DNA from: Chiridota heheva
Taxonomy: Eukaryota; Echinodermata; Holothuroidea; Apodida; Chiridotidae
NCBI GenBank assembly: GCA_020152595.1
Contig: JAIGNY010001587.1
Span: 2,040,001-2,104,000 of the forward strand
Direction: 5' to 3'
Length of the DNA: 64,000 bases
This document shows positions 32,643-43,755 of the stretch, in pieces; the stretch's first letter is position 1, and each line of letters opens with the position of its first letter. The notes beneath the pieces were generated by a model, which saw only the letters and a list, made by a program, of their open reading frames with translations, did no database searches and was not told the DNA's origin. The position numbers and the translations under genes were made by a program.

Positions 32643-33985
32643 CAGTGGCGTCGCCAGAGATTTTTGTTTGGGAGGGGGGAAACAGCAGCTCATACAAAAT
32701 TGAGGGGGCAATATAATAGTGCCGTCAAAAGGTGTCACTGTGCATGTAAAGCGTGTGCATAACGGTGTGAGGTCCAGGGGCTTGCTAAAGGACCTCAGGT
32801 GGGGGTCCAGGGGCGAAGCCCTGGTAGAGGTTCAGGGGGCAAATCCCTGAAACTCTACAATTTTATTCTTTTTGATGCCCCCAAATGGCTCAAAATCAAA
32901 TACAAAAGTTCCACAATTAAATTGATGAAAGGAAGAAAATTTAGATTGAAACTTTAACTCAGAAAACCATTTTGGCTGCAGTTTTATAAGCAGGCAGAAA
33001 TGCAATTTTCCCTGAATATCAAAATAATTTAGCAAAAAAAAAAGAAAAAAAAGGGGGCAAAGCCCCAGAAGCTCTACAGATTTTTTTGTGTTTTTGATGA
33101 AAAAAAGACAATTTTAGATATTATACCTTCACTATCAGATAAGCATTTGAATTATTTTCCCCATAGATTGAGACAACTCAGGCAATAAACTAGGGTCCAG
33201 GGGCTTTGCCCCGGAAGCTCTGAAAATGTTATGGTTTTAATGCACCAAATAACTCAGATAAGCATTTGGGTTACAATTTCTAGCACTAAAGTACTAAAAT
33301 GGTGAAGCACTATGAATTAAAAGCTGAAAGAAGTCACAAAATTTTAGATTATAACTGCTGTTAAAATTAACTTAGATAGGTGCTGAAGAAATTTCTTCTT
33401 AAATTAGGAAAATTCGGGTGAAGAATCATGATTGGCTATTTGAGTGAAATAGCTCTTAAAAGATCACAAAAATGTGCCACGTAAAGAAAAAAAACTGTCA
33501 CCTGCATGTTTTGTTGGTAATTTACCACCCATTTTTTTTTTTTTTTTGCACAAATGAAATGAGATGCCGTCAAATTTCGCTGGAAAAGGAGAATCTCTTT
33601 TTTCTCTTAAAAATGTTAAGCATGTATAAACATTATGCTTATAGATGCATCAGATCATCCATGCAACTTACAAACTATGAAGTCTGGCACCTACCCATAG
33701 TGCATCGTATACATTTCTGGTATTTTGCTCTGCAATCAAATGGTGAAAACTGAAGCAAAATCTTTTAAAACACTGACCAAAATTAGGGGTTTCTTTTACT
33801 AATTTAAACATTAGAAGATAAAATAACTAATTATCAGGACCTATGGATTTGAGGATGGTGTAGGAAAAAAAGACAAGTGTTTCAAACTGAAGTCATCTGT
33901 GAAAATTTTAATGCCGCTTTTTAATTTGAGGAGCACAGCAAAACAATTAGGGAAACGTGCCCACCCCCCTTCCCAGATGCCACTG
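32643..33985. mobile_element. hAT-like non-autonomous element, 1343 bp, 8-bp target duplication
   Basis: It starts CAGTGGCGTCGCCAGAGATT and ends CCCAGATGCCACTG. The flanks are TAGCTGAC (32635-32642) and TAGCTGAT (33986-33993), 7 of 8 identical. The CAGTGGCG terminus and 8-bp duplication fit hAT. Inside are GGTCCAGGGGC-type clusters (32765-32860 and 33190-33225), poly-T near 33531-33548 and no transposase signature. The frame at 33472-33753 is not supported as coding. Confidence 0.75.
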
Positions 33986-33993
33986 TAGCTGAT

Positions 33994-34599
33994 CAAAGTT
34001 TGATCAACTTTGATTCATACTAACTGATGTATGTCAAACTCTATTCCTGTTAGTTTGATTAGCGTACAGTAAAAGGCTTAAAGTAACATTTGCTGCATCA
34101 CTACAATTTGATGCCAAAAACAAATGATTCACAAAAGAAAATACATACCCCTTAATACATACCCCTGCTATCACATTTACATATTGATGCCCAACTCAAC
34201 ACTATCAATTGGTAAAATTGTAATCAATTATTATTATTTTTTAAATTCTACTTTCATGATTTCTAATGATTTTTCCTCTCATGATTTTAAAGCAATTAAG
34301 TTACATTTGCCTCTACATACCCATTCACCTATAACAGAGATATGCTTTGATTGGTTTGTACATAGTGTTTCGAATCTTCTTAATTGACACTTACAATGAT
34401 AACATTAACTATTATTAGGATTTATTGCAGGTTTTAGTATCATGTAGCAGTTTTTCCATAAAGTGTGAACAACATTACATTCTGAGTAAAATGCCCTTTA
34501 AAACTTTGAAAAAGCTTGTGTAGTTTTTGAAGTTATGGTCAATCATGTTTGATTTTAGGATTAAAAGATGTCAGCAGCTTTCGCCATTGTACTGACTTG
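33994..34599. other. Gene-free stretch 5' of the LINE
   Basis: No element recognised after the GATCAAAGTTTGATCAACTT palindrome. The frame 34124-34387 is AT-rich noise. Confidence 0.4.
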
Positions 34600-34799
34600 C
34601 TTCTTACTAACAAGCTTAAAGAAATGGAAATTTTCAAGTTTAAAAGTGGGAAATACCGACGAAAACGCGCCGGGAAATACAGAGACCGGTCTGTTTCTTT
34701 TCAATTTTGTAATTTAAGAGGGTGTAACATAGCAAACATAGCGAACTTAATTCAATTTAAAGTCAAAAACCCCCCTATTACTACTTCTACATGTTTCAA

Positions 34800-35795
34800 A
34801 ATTGGGTTAGTTAATGCTTGTTCCATCTGCAACAAATTCCCCCTAATTTTCGATCACTTTATGGAGAATGAATTGGACTTTTCCTTTTTTTACGGAGACT
34901 TGGATAACTGCTAATGATGATGTCTCCCGGGGTAAGCTTAACTCAACAGCCATCAAGTTTCTTGATCAACCCAAGATCACTGAGAAAATCTGGCAGTGGG
35001 ACTGGAATTCTATTTTGATCCAGCCTGGCAGTAAGTCCTTCAGCCAAAGTGAAAAAGACAAGTTTTGAATATTCTGTATGGCCAATATCTTTTCATAACA
35101 CCACCATTATTGTTACTGTTATTTATAGGGTGCCATACTCTAAATCCCATCCGATTCTCTTTTCCCATTTTCTTGCTGAATTTAGAATTTTTTTGTCGGA
35201 TTTACATAACCACAATGCCCCTACAATCGTGAGTGGTGATTTACATACCCACAATGCCCCTACAATCGTGTGTGGTGATTAACATACCCACAATGCCCCT
35301 ACAATCGTGTGTGGTGATTTACATACCCACAATGCCCCTACAATCGTTTGTGGTGATTTACATAACCACAATGCCCCTACAATCGTGTGTGGTGATTTAC
35401 ATACCCACAATGCCCCTACAATCGTGTGTGGTGATTTTAACATCCATCAATAAACCTGATGATTCTGATGGGTGCAAGTTGCTCACCATCCTGGACACTT
35501 TTGGTTATAGCCAATACACAGACTTTGCTACACATATTAGTGGCAATACACTTGATTTAATTCTTACAAATGACTCTGATAATCTGCTTATTTTCATTGT
35601 TGATGATCGTGGATATATTTCTGACCATTGCTTCATACACTGTGATGTTGAATTACCCTCCACATCATTGAGAGTGAAGTCTATTTCTTTCCAAAAGTAC
35701 AAGAAAATTAAACTAACTAAATTTCAAGATGACCTATGGCATCTAATTTTTGGCAGGAACCATCCGACAACCTGAATGTGCTAGTCTCACAATAT
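34800..35795 (+). pseudogene. LINE AP-endonuclease domain (frameshifted)
   Basis: In successive frames the text reads NACSICNKFPLIFDHF, then FFTETWIT (the catalytic Glu of the TETW motif), then TIIVTVIYRVPYS, then a GDLHTHN loop equivalent to the GDFN-H motif, then GNTLDLILTND and ISDHCFIHCDVELPS, where SDH at 35620-35628 is the catalytic Asp-His pair. This order is that of APE-type endonucleases of CR1/L2 LINEs, which nick the target for target-primed reverse transcription. At least three frame changes occur (near 34890, 35050-35200 and 35745), plus an in-frame repeat expansion at 35201-35434. Confidence 0.85.
35201..35434 (+). repeat. Six 39-bp repeats inside the endonuclease catalytic loop
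   Basis: Exactly six units of 39 bp (TTTACATACCCACAATGCCC plus CTACAATCGTGTGTGGTGA) run from 35201 to 35434. Each encodes 13 residues, DLHTHNAPTIVCG, so the frame is kept and the catalytic-site loop is copied six times. Differences are single substitutions (CATAAC, GTGAGTGG, TTAACATA, CGTTTGTG), which shows the expansion is fairly recent compared with the rest of the decayed LINE. Confidence 0.95.
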
Positions 35796-36492
35796 TGTAA
35801 GGACCCTTGTTTTTTCTTTTTCTTGCTACCCAAGTTTTGCCCAGAGTTATTTCCCCTGGTTCTTTAGGTCACTAAAGGTCATCCTTGTACCACTTGAGAC
35901 TTAAATAGTGTTATGTAACCAGGTATGTTAAGTTTCTTGTTATTGCTTTGGCGCACAGAGGAACTATGGACTATCATTTGCATTTTCTAGGTACACTCCC
36001 TAATTTGCATTTCTTTTGGGTTCTTGTTGAAAGCAAGTATGTAAATTAGATTACCAGTTAAAATTACATTGGTCATTGTGGATTATGTGACACTAAGGTG
36101 TGGTTCATTAGGGATCAGTTGGTTAAACTTGTTATTTTATGATTGGTTGAATTGGGTCATGGGACGCTATGACCTGTGTGAACCTTTGGTTATTAGAATT
36201 TGGTTGGCTGCTTCTAGTCACATGATTGGGGAACCCACCCAAAAATTCAAAACAAGTAGCCAGGTCAGATTAGCAATCTGTAGGCTTAAGGAGTGTAGTT
36301 TGAGGTATTACGCAAGAAGATAATTACTGTCTGATAGCTGATAGAAGAAAGCTTCAGCGAGTAAAGTTGTATGCAGTATTGGAATGTTTTGTTTTTGGAG
36401 TGTTCTGATTAAACGGCAGATATCTACTACTTACATTTATCTCTTGGTGTCCTGTGTTTTTTGTAAGCCATAGGCCGGCTGGGCTCATTACA
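35796..36492. mobile_element. Solo LTR, 697 bp, inserted in the LINE, TSD ATAT
   Basis: The segment starts TGTAAGGACC and ends GGGCTCATTACA, so it has TG...CA ends with a short TGTAA/TTACA inverted repeat. It is flanked by ATAT on both sides (35792-35795 and 36493-36496). With the segment and one ATAT removed, the LINE frame ending at CAA TAT continues with AAA TCA TGT and stays open for about 30 codons. TGTAAGG...TTACA ends and a short duplication fit a Ty3/gypsy-type LTR. No internal retroviral genes are present, so it is a solo LTR. The open frame 36069-36323 inside it is not a gene. Confidence 0.85.
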
Positions 36493-36496
36493 ATAT

Positions 36497-37764
36497 AAAT
36501 CATGTCTTGGTTTTGTTTTGGATCTGCATGCATCCCTTCAAACCAAACTGATAACTGTGAGGCCTACTGTTCCTTGGTCACAATGATCTGAAGTCTATTA
36601 GAAGACACTATGAACGGATCAGGCAAAGGAACAAGACTCACATCAACAGGTCAAAATTCATTAAGGCAAGGAACAACTTCTTACAACAGTTTAATTTGGC
36701 CGCTGATGCATACTACAATAAGCTTGTATCAGATTGTGACAATAATCTAAAAAAGCTATTGTGTAGTTAAATCTCTACTTAATCAACCTAGTAAACAAAC
36801 TCCATCAATCATAAACAAAGCTAACACCACCAATGAAATAATGTAATTCTTATCTTAAAAAGTCTTAAAGATCAGAAATAATTTAGAAAATGTTCCTGTC
36901 CAGGTTACCTTCACATCATACCTTAATAATTCATATTGTAATCAACTCCTCACAGAGTTCCAGAAAATTTCCAGTTCTGATATGGATACCTTGATTCGTT
37001 CTAGCTCTTCAGCCACGTGTGAATTAGATCCTTTACCTACAAGCTTGTTTAATTGTTTTGCCCTACTTTATTACCAGGAATGACTAAACTTGTTAATCTA
37101 AGTTTATCCACAGGAGAATTTGTTGGCTTGTGGAAGAGTGCTCTCATTACCCAATTGGCTAAGAAACCAACCGAACCACCGACTTTAGGTAATTTGAGAC
37201 CTATTAGCAATCTACAGTTTATTTCTAAACTTGTTGAAAAGGCTGTTCTAACACAAATCTTGAATCACTGTAATGCACATTGTCCCCTTCCTAACTTTTA
37301 GTCAGCATTAGTTGTTCTGAAACATTATTCCACTGAAACTGTCAGATTTTTCCTCTTTATTTTCTTTATTCAGTTGTTGTGGAAGTTGGTTGAAAATTCA
37401 CTGTGATATAATGCAATTTCTCAGTAAGTTTGTGGTTATGATTTGCTGGAACAAATTTTTAAGGAGAAGGACAAGTCATGCATATAGGAAACATTATTCC
37501 ACTGAAACTGTCATATTGAAAATTCACTGTGATATAATGCAATCTCTTGACGAAGGTCAGGTTGCTCTAATGGTGCTTTTAGACATGAGCGCAGCAGCCT
37601 TCGACACCAATGATCAATCTATTTTGAATTTTTTTATAATTCCCAATTTGTTTCTTTTGGGGGGCGTTCATTCAAGTGCTGTTAAATCTTAACCATGGTC
37701 TGCCTAAGGGGTCGTGCCTTGGACCCCCTGTGCTTTACTTTCTACACTAGCTTACTTTGTTCTG
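36497..37764 (+). pseudogene. LINE linker and reverse transcriptase, first part
   Basis: After the LTR the frame gives LDLHASLQTKLITVRP, a typical post-endonuclease linker, then HYERIRQRNKTHINRS and INKANTTNE. From about 36960 come RT motifs: ELDPLPTSLFN, TKLVNLSLSTGEFVGLWKSA (37090-37150), LRPISNLQFISKLVEKAVL (37192-37250), KHYSTETV, LDEGQVALMVLLDMSAAAFD and GLPKGSCLGP (about 37697-37726). At 37318-37545 part of the core is duplicated: AAACATTATTCCACTGAAAC occurs at about 37320 and 37489, and AAAATTCACTGTGATATAAT at about 37393 and 37519. Stops and shifts are frequent. Confidence 0.85.
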
Positions 37765-38073
37765 TTATAGTGGTCCTGCTATGGGGGTCGGAACTTATGT
37801 TATGTTAATTGATTTGCACAAACATAAATTTCTGCACAAAACCCAAATAATTGTGAGAAAATCGCAAAAGAAAAATGCATCACTTTAACAAAAGAAAAAA
37901 CAGATTAAGGCTCATTACGCAATGATGTCATTTTGGGAATGCCTGTATGTGAACAATGCATCGGCATCGATGCCACCTAAAACGTGTGTCCGCCATTGAA
38001 ATTTTGCAACTAGTATCAATAGCATCTCTGTTTGTTCTTCTAAAATATTACATTTTTAAGCAAATAATAAACA

Positions 38074-38199
38074 AAATGCTGCAACGTTGTGTAGTTGGAG
38101 GATGCAGTAATATAAATTCTCAAACTAAAAGTCATTTATCAATGGCAAAGGTCAGCAAAACGAGACAATTCTGGACGTGTTTTATGCACTTGACATGAA
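38074..38199 (+). pseudogene. THAP zinc-finger fragment inside the TTAT-flanked element
   Basis: The frame starting at the ATG at 38074 reads MLQRCVVGGCSN, then KVSKTRQFW, and stops after FMHLT. The C-x4-C start with VVGGC and the downstream KTRQFW (the conserved Trp of THAP domains) fit the first half of a THAP C2CH zinc finger, a sequence-specific DNA-binding module common in transposases. The second half (C-x2-H) is missing, because of the stop or because an intron would follow. It differs in sequence from the THAP copies at 16280 and 45121. Confidence 0.6.
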
Positions 38200-38384
38200 C
38201 CGAATTTTGGGGCTTACTGGGTACAGTGTCATATTCAGCTCACGCTAGATTGTTACCCGTTCTGTTCAATTTAAACAGTAGCTTGACTGCATCGTCTCTC
38301 TCTTTTTCTGACATAATACTTGTACTGTTTCGCAAGTAATTAAAATTCAAATAAAAGAAATAAAGGAAGGAAAAAAAAAAAAAT

Positions 38385-38462
38385 AAGACTCTGTGAGATT
38401 TGAACTCATAACTCTCGCTCAAAAGATGAAGCCGACTGGGCTACTTAATCAGCTAAAAATTT
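38385..38462 (-). repeat. tRNA-like sequence (A box and B box), minus strand
   Basis: On the minus strand GTAGCCCAGTCGGC resembles a tRNA A box, and GAGTTCAAATCTCAC about 35 bases later resembles a B box. A comparable pair lies at 63850-63935. The arms do not pair well enough to call a tRNA gene. It may be a SINE head captured in the transposon. Confidence 0.45.
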
Positions 38463-39283
38463 GTAAATTTATTTTATATATTGTGTGGAATATAATTAAA
38501 GGAAGAAAAATCGATAAAATAAAACTTAATTGTAATTATTGTGTCCATATGCCAAGTTAAAAAGTAGAACTAACAAAATTTGCACAATTTCTATAAAAAA
38601 ATTCATTTCAAGTGCAAAAACGCAAATGGATTGCGTAAATGAACTATTCAGTTCATGTAGTCCTGTTGACTAAACGTCAAGTGACAGAGACTTGAACATT
38701 GATAAATAAAACTTTATTTTTCCATTAGACGTCAAAAAATGTTGTTGCAAACACTTCAATTTGATTATGTTTAACAAAATTTTACTTGTGAAACAGTAAG
38801 AATTTCATGCTAAGCTTTGTACTGCAGTGTAAGGGCTCATGTAAGGGTTGTAAGCCTGATCCTTCTTTCTTGTCTGCAAACGCTTCATATTAAAATGGAA
38901 CTGCATCCCTTCTTTGTGAGAATGTTCTTCATTTACTTCCAAATCATTTCTATCAAGCATGAACTTGATTGAAGATGACAAATTAAGATCTGAACAGCCC
39001 GAAAAACTTTCGCAAAAACTATTTGTACGTGGTCAGTATGTGTGTGATGCATTGTTTACAATCAGCAGTTCCTGAAATGACGTAGCAAACTGTTATGACA
39101 TCACAAATCCCTTTCAGCTTTTTTTTGGAGCGAGCAATAAAGGATCAATTTCGAAGTTTTTTTCATCATAAAAATGGACTTAATTCCAGGCTTTCTTGAC
39201 GGATTATTGAATTTAGGGATATGAAAAACCTTTAACAGGTTAAATTTCAATGTTTTTTAGAAGGCATGGCAGGACCACTTTAT

Positions 39284-39765
39284 CCAAAACCATCTTGTCT
39301 CAGGTTTATCTTATGCAGATGATACACAACTAATTCTTGTTTTTAAACCCGGTGACAAAACCAATTAAGCACATGCCATTTCTCAACTAGAAATATGTAT
39401 TGCTGATATTCGTGATTGGATGGTGGCACATAAATTAAAACTTAATGACTCTAAAACTGAATTCATTATCTATCCTTGGCACTCCTCAAGATTTTCTAAA
39501 ATAAATATCAATTCTATCAAAATTGGTACTGGTAGTGTTATTCCTATGCAAGTTTGGAATTTAGGAACTATTTTTGATAAACATATGAAAATGGAAAAAC
39601 ATATCAAAAAATTTTGCAAGACTGGGAATTACTACTTATATAATCTAAAAAATCAGAAACATATTGTCCCAGATCCATGCATACCTTAGTTCATGCATTC
39701 ATTCATAGCCATTTAGATAACTGTAACAGTTTATTTCACAATATTCCAAATTATCTAATTAATTC
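39284..39765 (+). pseudogene. LINE reverse transcriptase, second part with catalytic YADD
   Basis: Continuing from the first part, the frame gives SYADDTQLILVFKPGDK, with the catalytic YADD at 39312-39323, then ISQLEICIADIRDWMVAHKL, KLNDSKTEFII, NLGTIFDKHMKMEKHIKKF and LDNCNSLFHNIPNYLINS. These are palm and thumb motifs of CR1/L2 RTs in the expected order. The part before the break ends in ...LINS at about 39765, where the antisense LINE is inserted. Confidence 0.85.
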
Positions 39766-39947
39766 ATTTCAATTCAATTTATTGCTTCCAGTACAAATGT
39801 ACATTTGTAAAAAGGATTAACATTTAATACATAAAACATATAGTTATGATATAAATGATAAATCTATAGATACAAAAATAATAAAGAAAAGAAAATTATA
39901 TAAAATATATATTATGATATAAATGATAAATCTATAGATACAAAAAA

Positions 39948-40050
<103 letters not shown>

Positions 40051-40099
40051 ACATAACCTGGTAAAATGCGTTAAAGGATTAAAAAAAGAATTAAAGAAG

Positions 40100-41600
40100 T
40101 GACTGTTGCTGTCCATTTTGTATATAAAGAGCCGCCTGGTAGATAAAAGAATGTTTGTACAGTTGTATTCTGAATTTTGGGACTATGTTTGGATTGCGAA
40201 CATTTCCATTGGTTTTGGCAAGAAGGCTTTGTAAAACATTATGTAATGGATGACTTTCAGTTGAATTTATTTTTCATGCTATTGCACTAAATCTGATTTG
40301 GCTCTGTCATTGAGAATACAAATAAGGGTAAAATAGTCCAAGTTAAAAATCTTTGACGTATTTCTTAAAATTATCCTAATTCTGTCTCTGTCTTTTTCTA
40401 GTAAGAGATGATACTAAACTGGTACGGTATAAAGGAGCTGGGATATAATTACGGATTGAAAAAGATTAATTCTGGCATTAGAATTACAAAAAGATAAAAT
40501 ATACGATAAGCTTGACACAATATGGTAAACTTTACTTAGCATTTTTTATATGTGAGGGGTAAAAGACAGTTTGTCATCTATACAAACACCAAGGTAATCA
40601 GTTTTCGTACAATTGGCAACCTCAGATCCGTTGATAATTATGCTTTCAGACTTACACTGTAGAAGGCCCGTGTGTTTTACGTTTTTGTTTACAAAACACA
40701 TTTCCTTTGATTTCTTTGGGTTCTGCAACAAGTTTTTATCATCACATTTGGATACGACATCATTGACAAAGGTTTGATACTCCATTTGGTCCCCAATAAC
40801 AGATTTTTTGGAAATTTTGCATGAAATGGCAGTATCATCAGCATACTTAGTCACACAAATGTTCTCTCCCGACCAGATTTCATCCATGTATATAGTGAAA
40901 AGTATTGCAGAGAGAGGGCCTCCCTGAGGTACACGCACATCTATTTTAGCTTTTTCTGATAATTCTTTGTCTAATCGTATTTGTCGGGTCCACCCTTCAA
41001 GAAATTGGGCTATCAGATGGATAAGCCACGGATCTTTTACAAATTTCAGTTAAGTCCTGGAGTAGATAGTTTGGCAACACCGTATTAAACACACTTGAGA
41101 AATCAAGGAAAAGAACCTTTGATATAGTGGTTTAATTCCTTGCAATTCAAATGAGTAACAATATCGTTAACCAGAACCAGTATAGCATCTACACATGAAA
41201 CGCCCTGTTTATAGGCAAACTGATACGCATCACCTACTTCTTCAACTCTCTCCATCAAACAGGGCAATATAATTTTCTGAAGCTGTTAAAAGCAATACGT
41301 GTTAAATCTATCAGCCTATAATCATTTGCAGTTTGAGGTGTCTTAATTTTAAGAATAGGGGCTGTTATGGCATTTTTCCACAGCAATGGTATTTGACTCT
41401 TGGAAATAGTTTTCTCAAAAATATGTATGTATAAAGGGCCTAAATCGTCACTTAGAAACTTAAAGACCCACCAAGGAAGTTTATCAGATCCGCAGGCAAC
41501 ACCCTTTTTAACCTTTTTAACTAATTACATACAGATTCTACATTTAACTCAGTAATGCATGCATCTCCCGTGTATTCCAACAAGGAAAAGCCAATGTCTT
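40100..41600 (-). pseudogene. Rex1-like reverse transcriptase, broken
   Basis: Reading the minus strand there are KNAITAPILKIKTPQT and LPCLMERVEEVGDAYQFAYK, then VDAILVLVNDIVTHLNCKE, then FLDFSSVFNTV. The uninterrupted stretch 40938-40546 follows: VPQGGPLSAILFTIYMDEIW, KYADDTAISCKI (catalytic YADD at 40834-40845), LLQNPKKSKEMCF and DYLGVCIDDKLSF. Downstream, YHLLLEKDRDRIRIILR and ASKIFNLD-like text follows. FAYKQG..DAI, FLDFSSxFNT and PKKSKEM are characteristic of Rex1/Babar-type RTs, different from the host LINE. Several frameshifts make it inactive. Confidence 0.75.
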
Positions 41601-41638
41601 TGTTAGGGATTGATTAAAACGACTAAAATGTGTGTTCA

Positions 41639-42110
41639 GTTAAGAGACTTCAACGTATCTAGCTAGACTAATGCTGCCAATTTAGTTAATTGCTACGATG
41701 CTCACTCTAGTTCCCTTCACTGGCTTCCAGTTGAATTTCATATTAAATCAAAACTACTTGTTTTTGTTTTTAAATCCCAACATAAAGTCGTCCCGTGCTA
41801 TCTGTCTGATCACATTTGCCCCGTTCACAGCAATATGTATTTGTTACGCTCTAATGATTCTCCCTCTTTTTGTCCCCAGAACTAGGTGTAAAACATTAGG
41901 TGACCGTGGCTTTTATTATGCAGATCCAGCCCTTTGGAATGAACTGCCTGCCTCTATTCCTTCAGTTAACAATCTTAGTTTGTTCAAGTATAAGTTTAAA
42001 ACATACATTTTTTTGCATTGCCTTTGTTTAGTTTTATCTTATTGTGTAACGCATTAGAATGCTTGTAGATTTTTGCGCAATATAAAAGTATTTTTATTAT
42101 TCTTATTTTA
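41639..42110 (+). pseudogene. LINE C-terminal region and 3' tail
   Basis: The interrupted LINE resumes with VKRLQRI, then (shifted) HSSSLHWLPVEFHIKSKLLV, CYLSDHI, VPRTRCKTLGDRGFYYADPA, LWNELPASIPSVNNLSLFKY and KFKTYIF. This is the conserved C-terminus of CR1/L2 ORF2. The 3' end holds GTAACGCATTAGAATGC and TTTGCGCAATATAAAAGTAT followed by TTATTATTC, a structured tail that such LINEs use for self-recognition. Confidence 0.85.
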
Positions 42111-42849
42111 GAATTCAAGCAAACATCCTGATGTCGTCAGATGAATACAGCTCAATATCCTTAATTTAGTCTTTGTAATGTTCAATTTAAGCCCCGGTTA
42201 TAAATCTTATTTCTTCATTGCCGATTACCCATTGCCGCAGAGGTGTAATAAAGTTTCAAAATAACTTGAATGGAATAAAATATTGACCTTGAAAATATAT
42301 TTTTTAGAGAGGACTGAAAAACAAAAGATTTACATAAATTATGTAAGATGCGTTCATCTGTCTATGTCACAAACTGTTGCGCAATGAGCCCTAAAAATTG
42401 GAAATGCTGTATCATGGTCAGTTTTTAACCAATTCTTTATGAGTTTTTTTGCTGAATTATAGGTCCATTGTAATTCGTTTTTGTTGTTTTTGAAGCAATG
42501 AAGCTCAAGTTGCCTCTAGATATCAGGCTGCTACCTCTTTCATGGGGAGGAAGATTCTTTGACATCTTTCTGATGTATATATTATCTGATTACAGTTGCT
42601 GTAAAGTATTAATTTCAAACACAGACCTGCAGTTTGAGTCAAAATTCAACAAGAGATTTGTTGATATTTAACTGTTATTAGGAATAAAATATCTCTATAT
42701 CACGCTATGTTGAATACAATTTCATCCATCAAAACTGTATATCGACAGTTAGTAGGTTGTTCAAATGATTGAAAAACATGAAAAAGGTACTTCATAATCT
42801 GCACAAATTAGCAAAATATTATTGCACGTTTGGACGGGAATTGCCTACC
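42111..42849. other. Gene-free stretch
   Basis: No coding sequence or clear repeat. Confidence 0.4.
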
Positions 42850-42935
42850 AAAAGTGTGTGTGTGGGGGCCAAAAGTGTGTGTGTGGGGGCCAAAAGTGTG
42901 TGTGTGGGGGCCAAAAGTGTGTGGGGGGGGGGAGG
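42850..42935 (+). repeat. 21-bp tandem repeat AAAAGTGTGTGTGTGGGGGCC
   Basis: Four units (42850, 42871, 42892 and 42913), the last running into a G-run. The period divisible by 3 keeps several frames open on both strands (KSVCVGA repeats); not a gene. A GGGGAGGACAAGTGCCCCCA remnant follows near 43030. Confidence 0.9.
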
Positions 42936-43289
42936 AGAAAGTCGAATGTGGGGAGAGGAAACCACAAAAGCATGCTAAGATGCAAAAAATTACCAAACAA
43001 AAGATACAAATTCTGAAAAAAAGTGTGTGGGGAGGACAAGTGCCCCCATTACCCCACCAAACCCTTCCTATGATTGTAGTGTAAGGTTAGGCAGCCTTTT
43101 GGATGGAGGGTGTCATAGAATAAAAAATATTGCTGATGGCGTAAACTGTTTGTTTGTTTGATGAGGGCTTAATGGCAACACGACAATGAGGGTCAAATTG
43201 TTTCCCTAGAATTGTGTCAAAATGGCAACCTTTAAACTGTTCTGAGGTAAATTTAGCCGAAGAGCAAAAACTTCTCCAGCCTTTTAGCA

Positions 43290-43440
43290 ATATTTCTAGA
43301 CCTTTTCGTAAAATTACTGGATCTTTAGCAAAATGTTTGACCTTTTAGCAACATTTCTGGACCTAAATTAGCAGCATATCTGGACCTTTTAGCAGCATAT
43401 CTGGACCTTTTAGCAAACTTTCTGGACCTTTTTAACATTT
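43290..43440 (+). repeat. Degenerate GGACCTTTTAGCAACATTTCT tandem repeat
   Basis: Six or seven units of about 20-24 bp with the core GACCTTTTAGCANNATNTCTG, followed by a C-run near 43463-43477. Non-coding. Confidence 0.8.
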
Positions 43441-43554
43441 GGGAGCTGTTGGAGTGTCAACGCCCCCCCCCCCCCCTTCCCCCATACACACACATGTACT
43501 TGATTGTTAAATGAAAGGTATCATCACATATAAACATTCAAAAGTAAACACCTC

Positions 43555-43755
43555 CACACTGATAACGTCACTTCTGCTTTTCAATTTTTCCCATTGATTG
43601 ATTGATTGCAAGAAATTTGATTGATCACACAGTGTCCCTCCGTGTTCCTCTATACCGAACATAGGGGACTAATGTGTTATCGATATCATCAGTTTTCTCG
43701 CAATAAGGAAAATTAAAAAACGAGGAAAATTGAAAAATGGAAGTGATGTCACCAG
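43555..43755. mobile_element. Foldback MITE, GTCACTTCTGCTTTTCAATTT family
   Basis: The left arm AACGTCACTTCTGCTTTTCA then ATTTTTCC pairs with the right arm GGAAAATTGAAAAATGGAAG then TGATGTCA. A second copy, in the same orientation, lies at 23140-23310 and also has the CCAGCACGG and GATACCTTT right flank. The internal GTTATCGATATCATC palindrome is shared with that copy. Non-coding. Confidence 0.65.

Larger units (their letters stand above)
37769..39279 (+). mobile_element. THAP-bearing TIR transposon, 1511 bp, TSD TTAT
   Basis: The element begins AGTGGTCCTGCTATG and ends CATGGCAGGACCACT, a 15-bp TIR with one mismatch. TTAT lies on both sides (37765-37768 and 39280-39283). Removing the element and one TTAT joins the LINE sequence from LLCSV to IQNHLVSGLSYADD in one frame. 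Inside is a THAP-like start (38074-38199), a tRNA-like segment (38385-38462) and AT-rich sequence, but no catalytic domain. The 4-bp duplication does not match P (8 bp) or Kolobok (TTAA) elements, so the superfamily is open. Confidence 0.85.

Noticed and set aside
36069..36323. 84-codon frame inside the solo LTR
   Set aside because: LTRs are non-coding; no motif is present.
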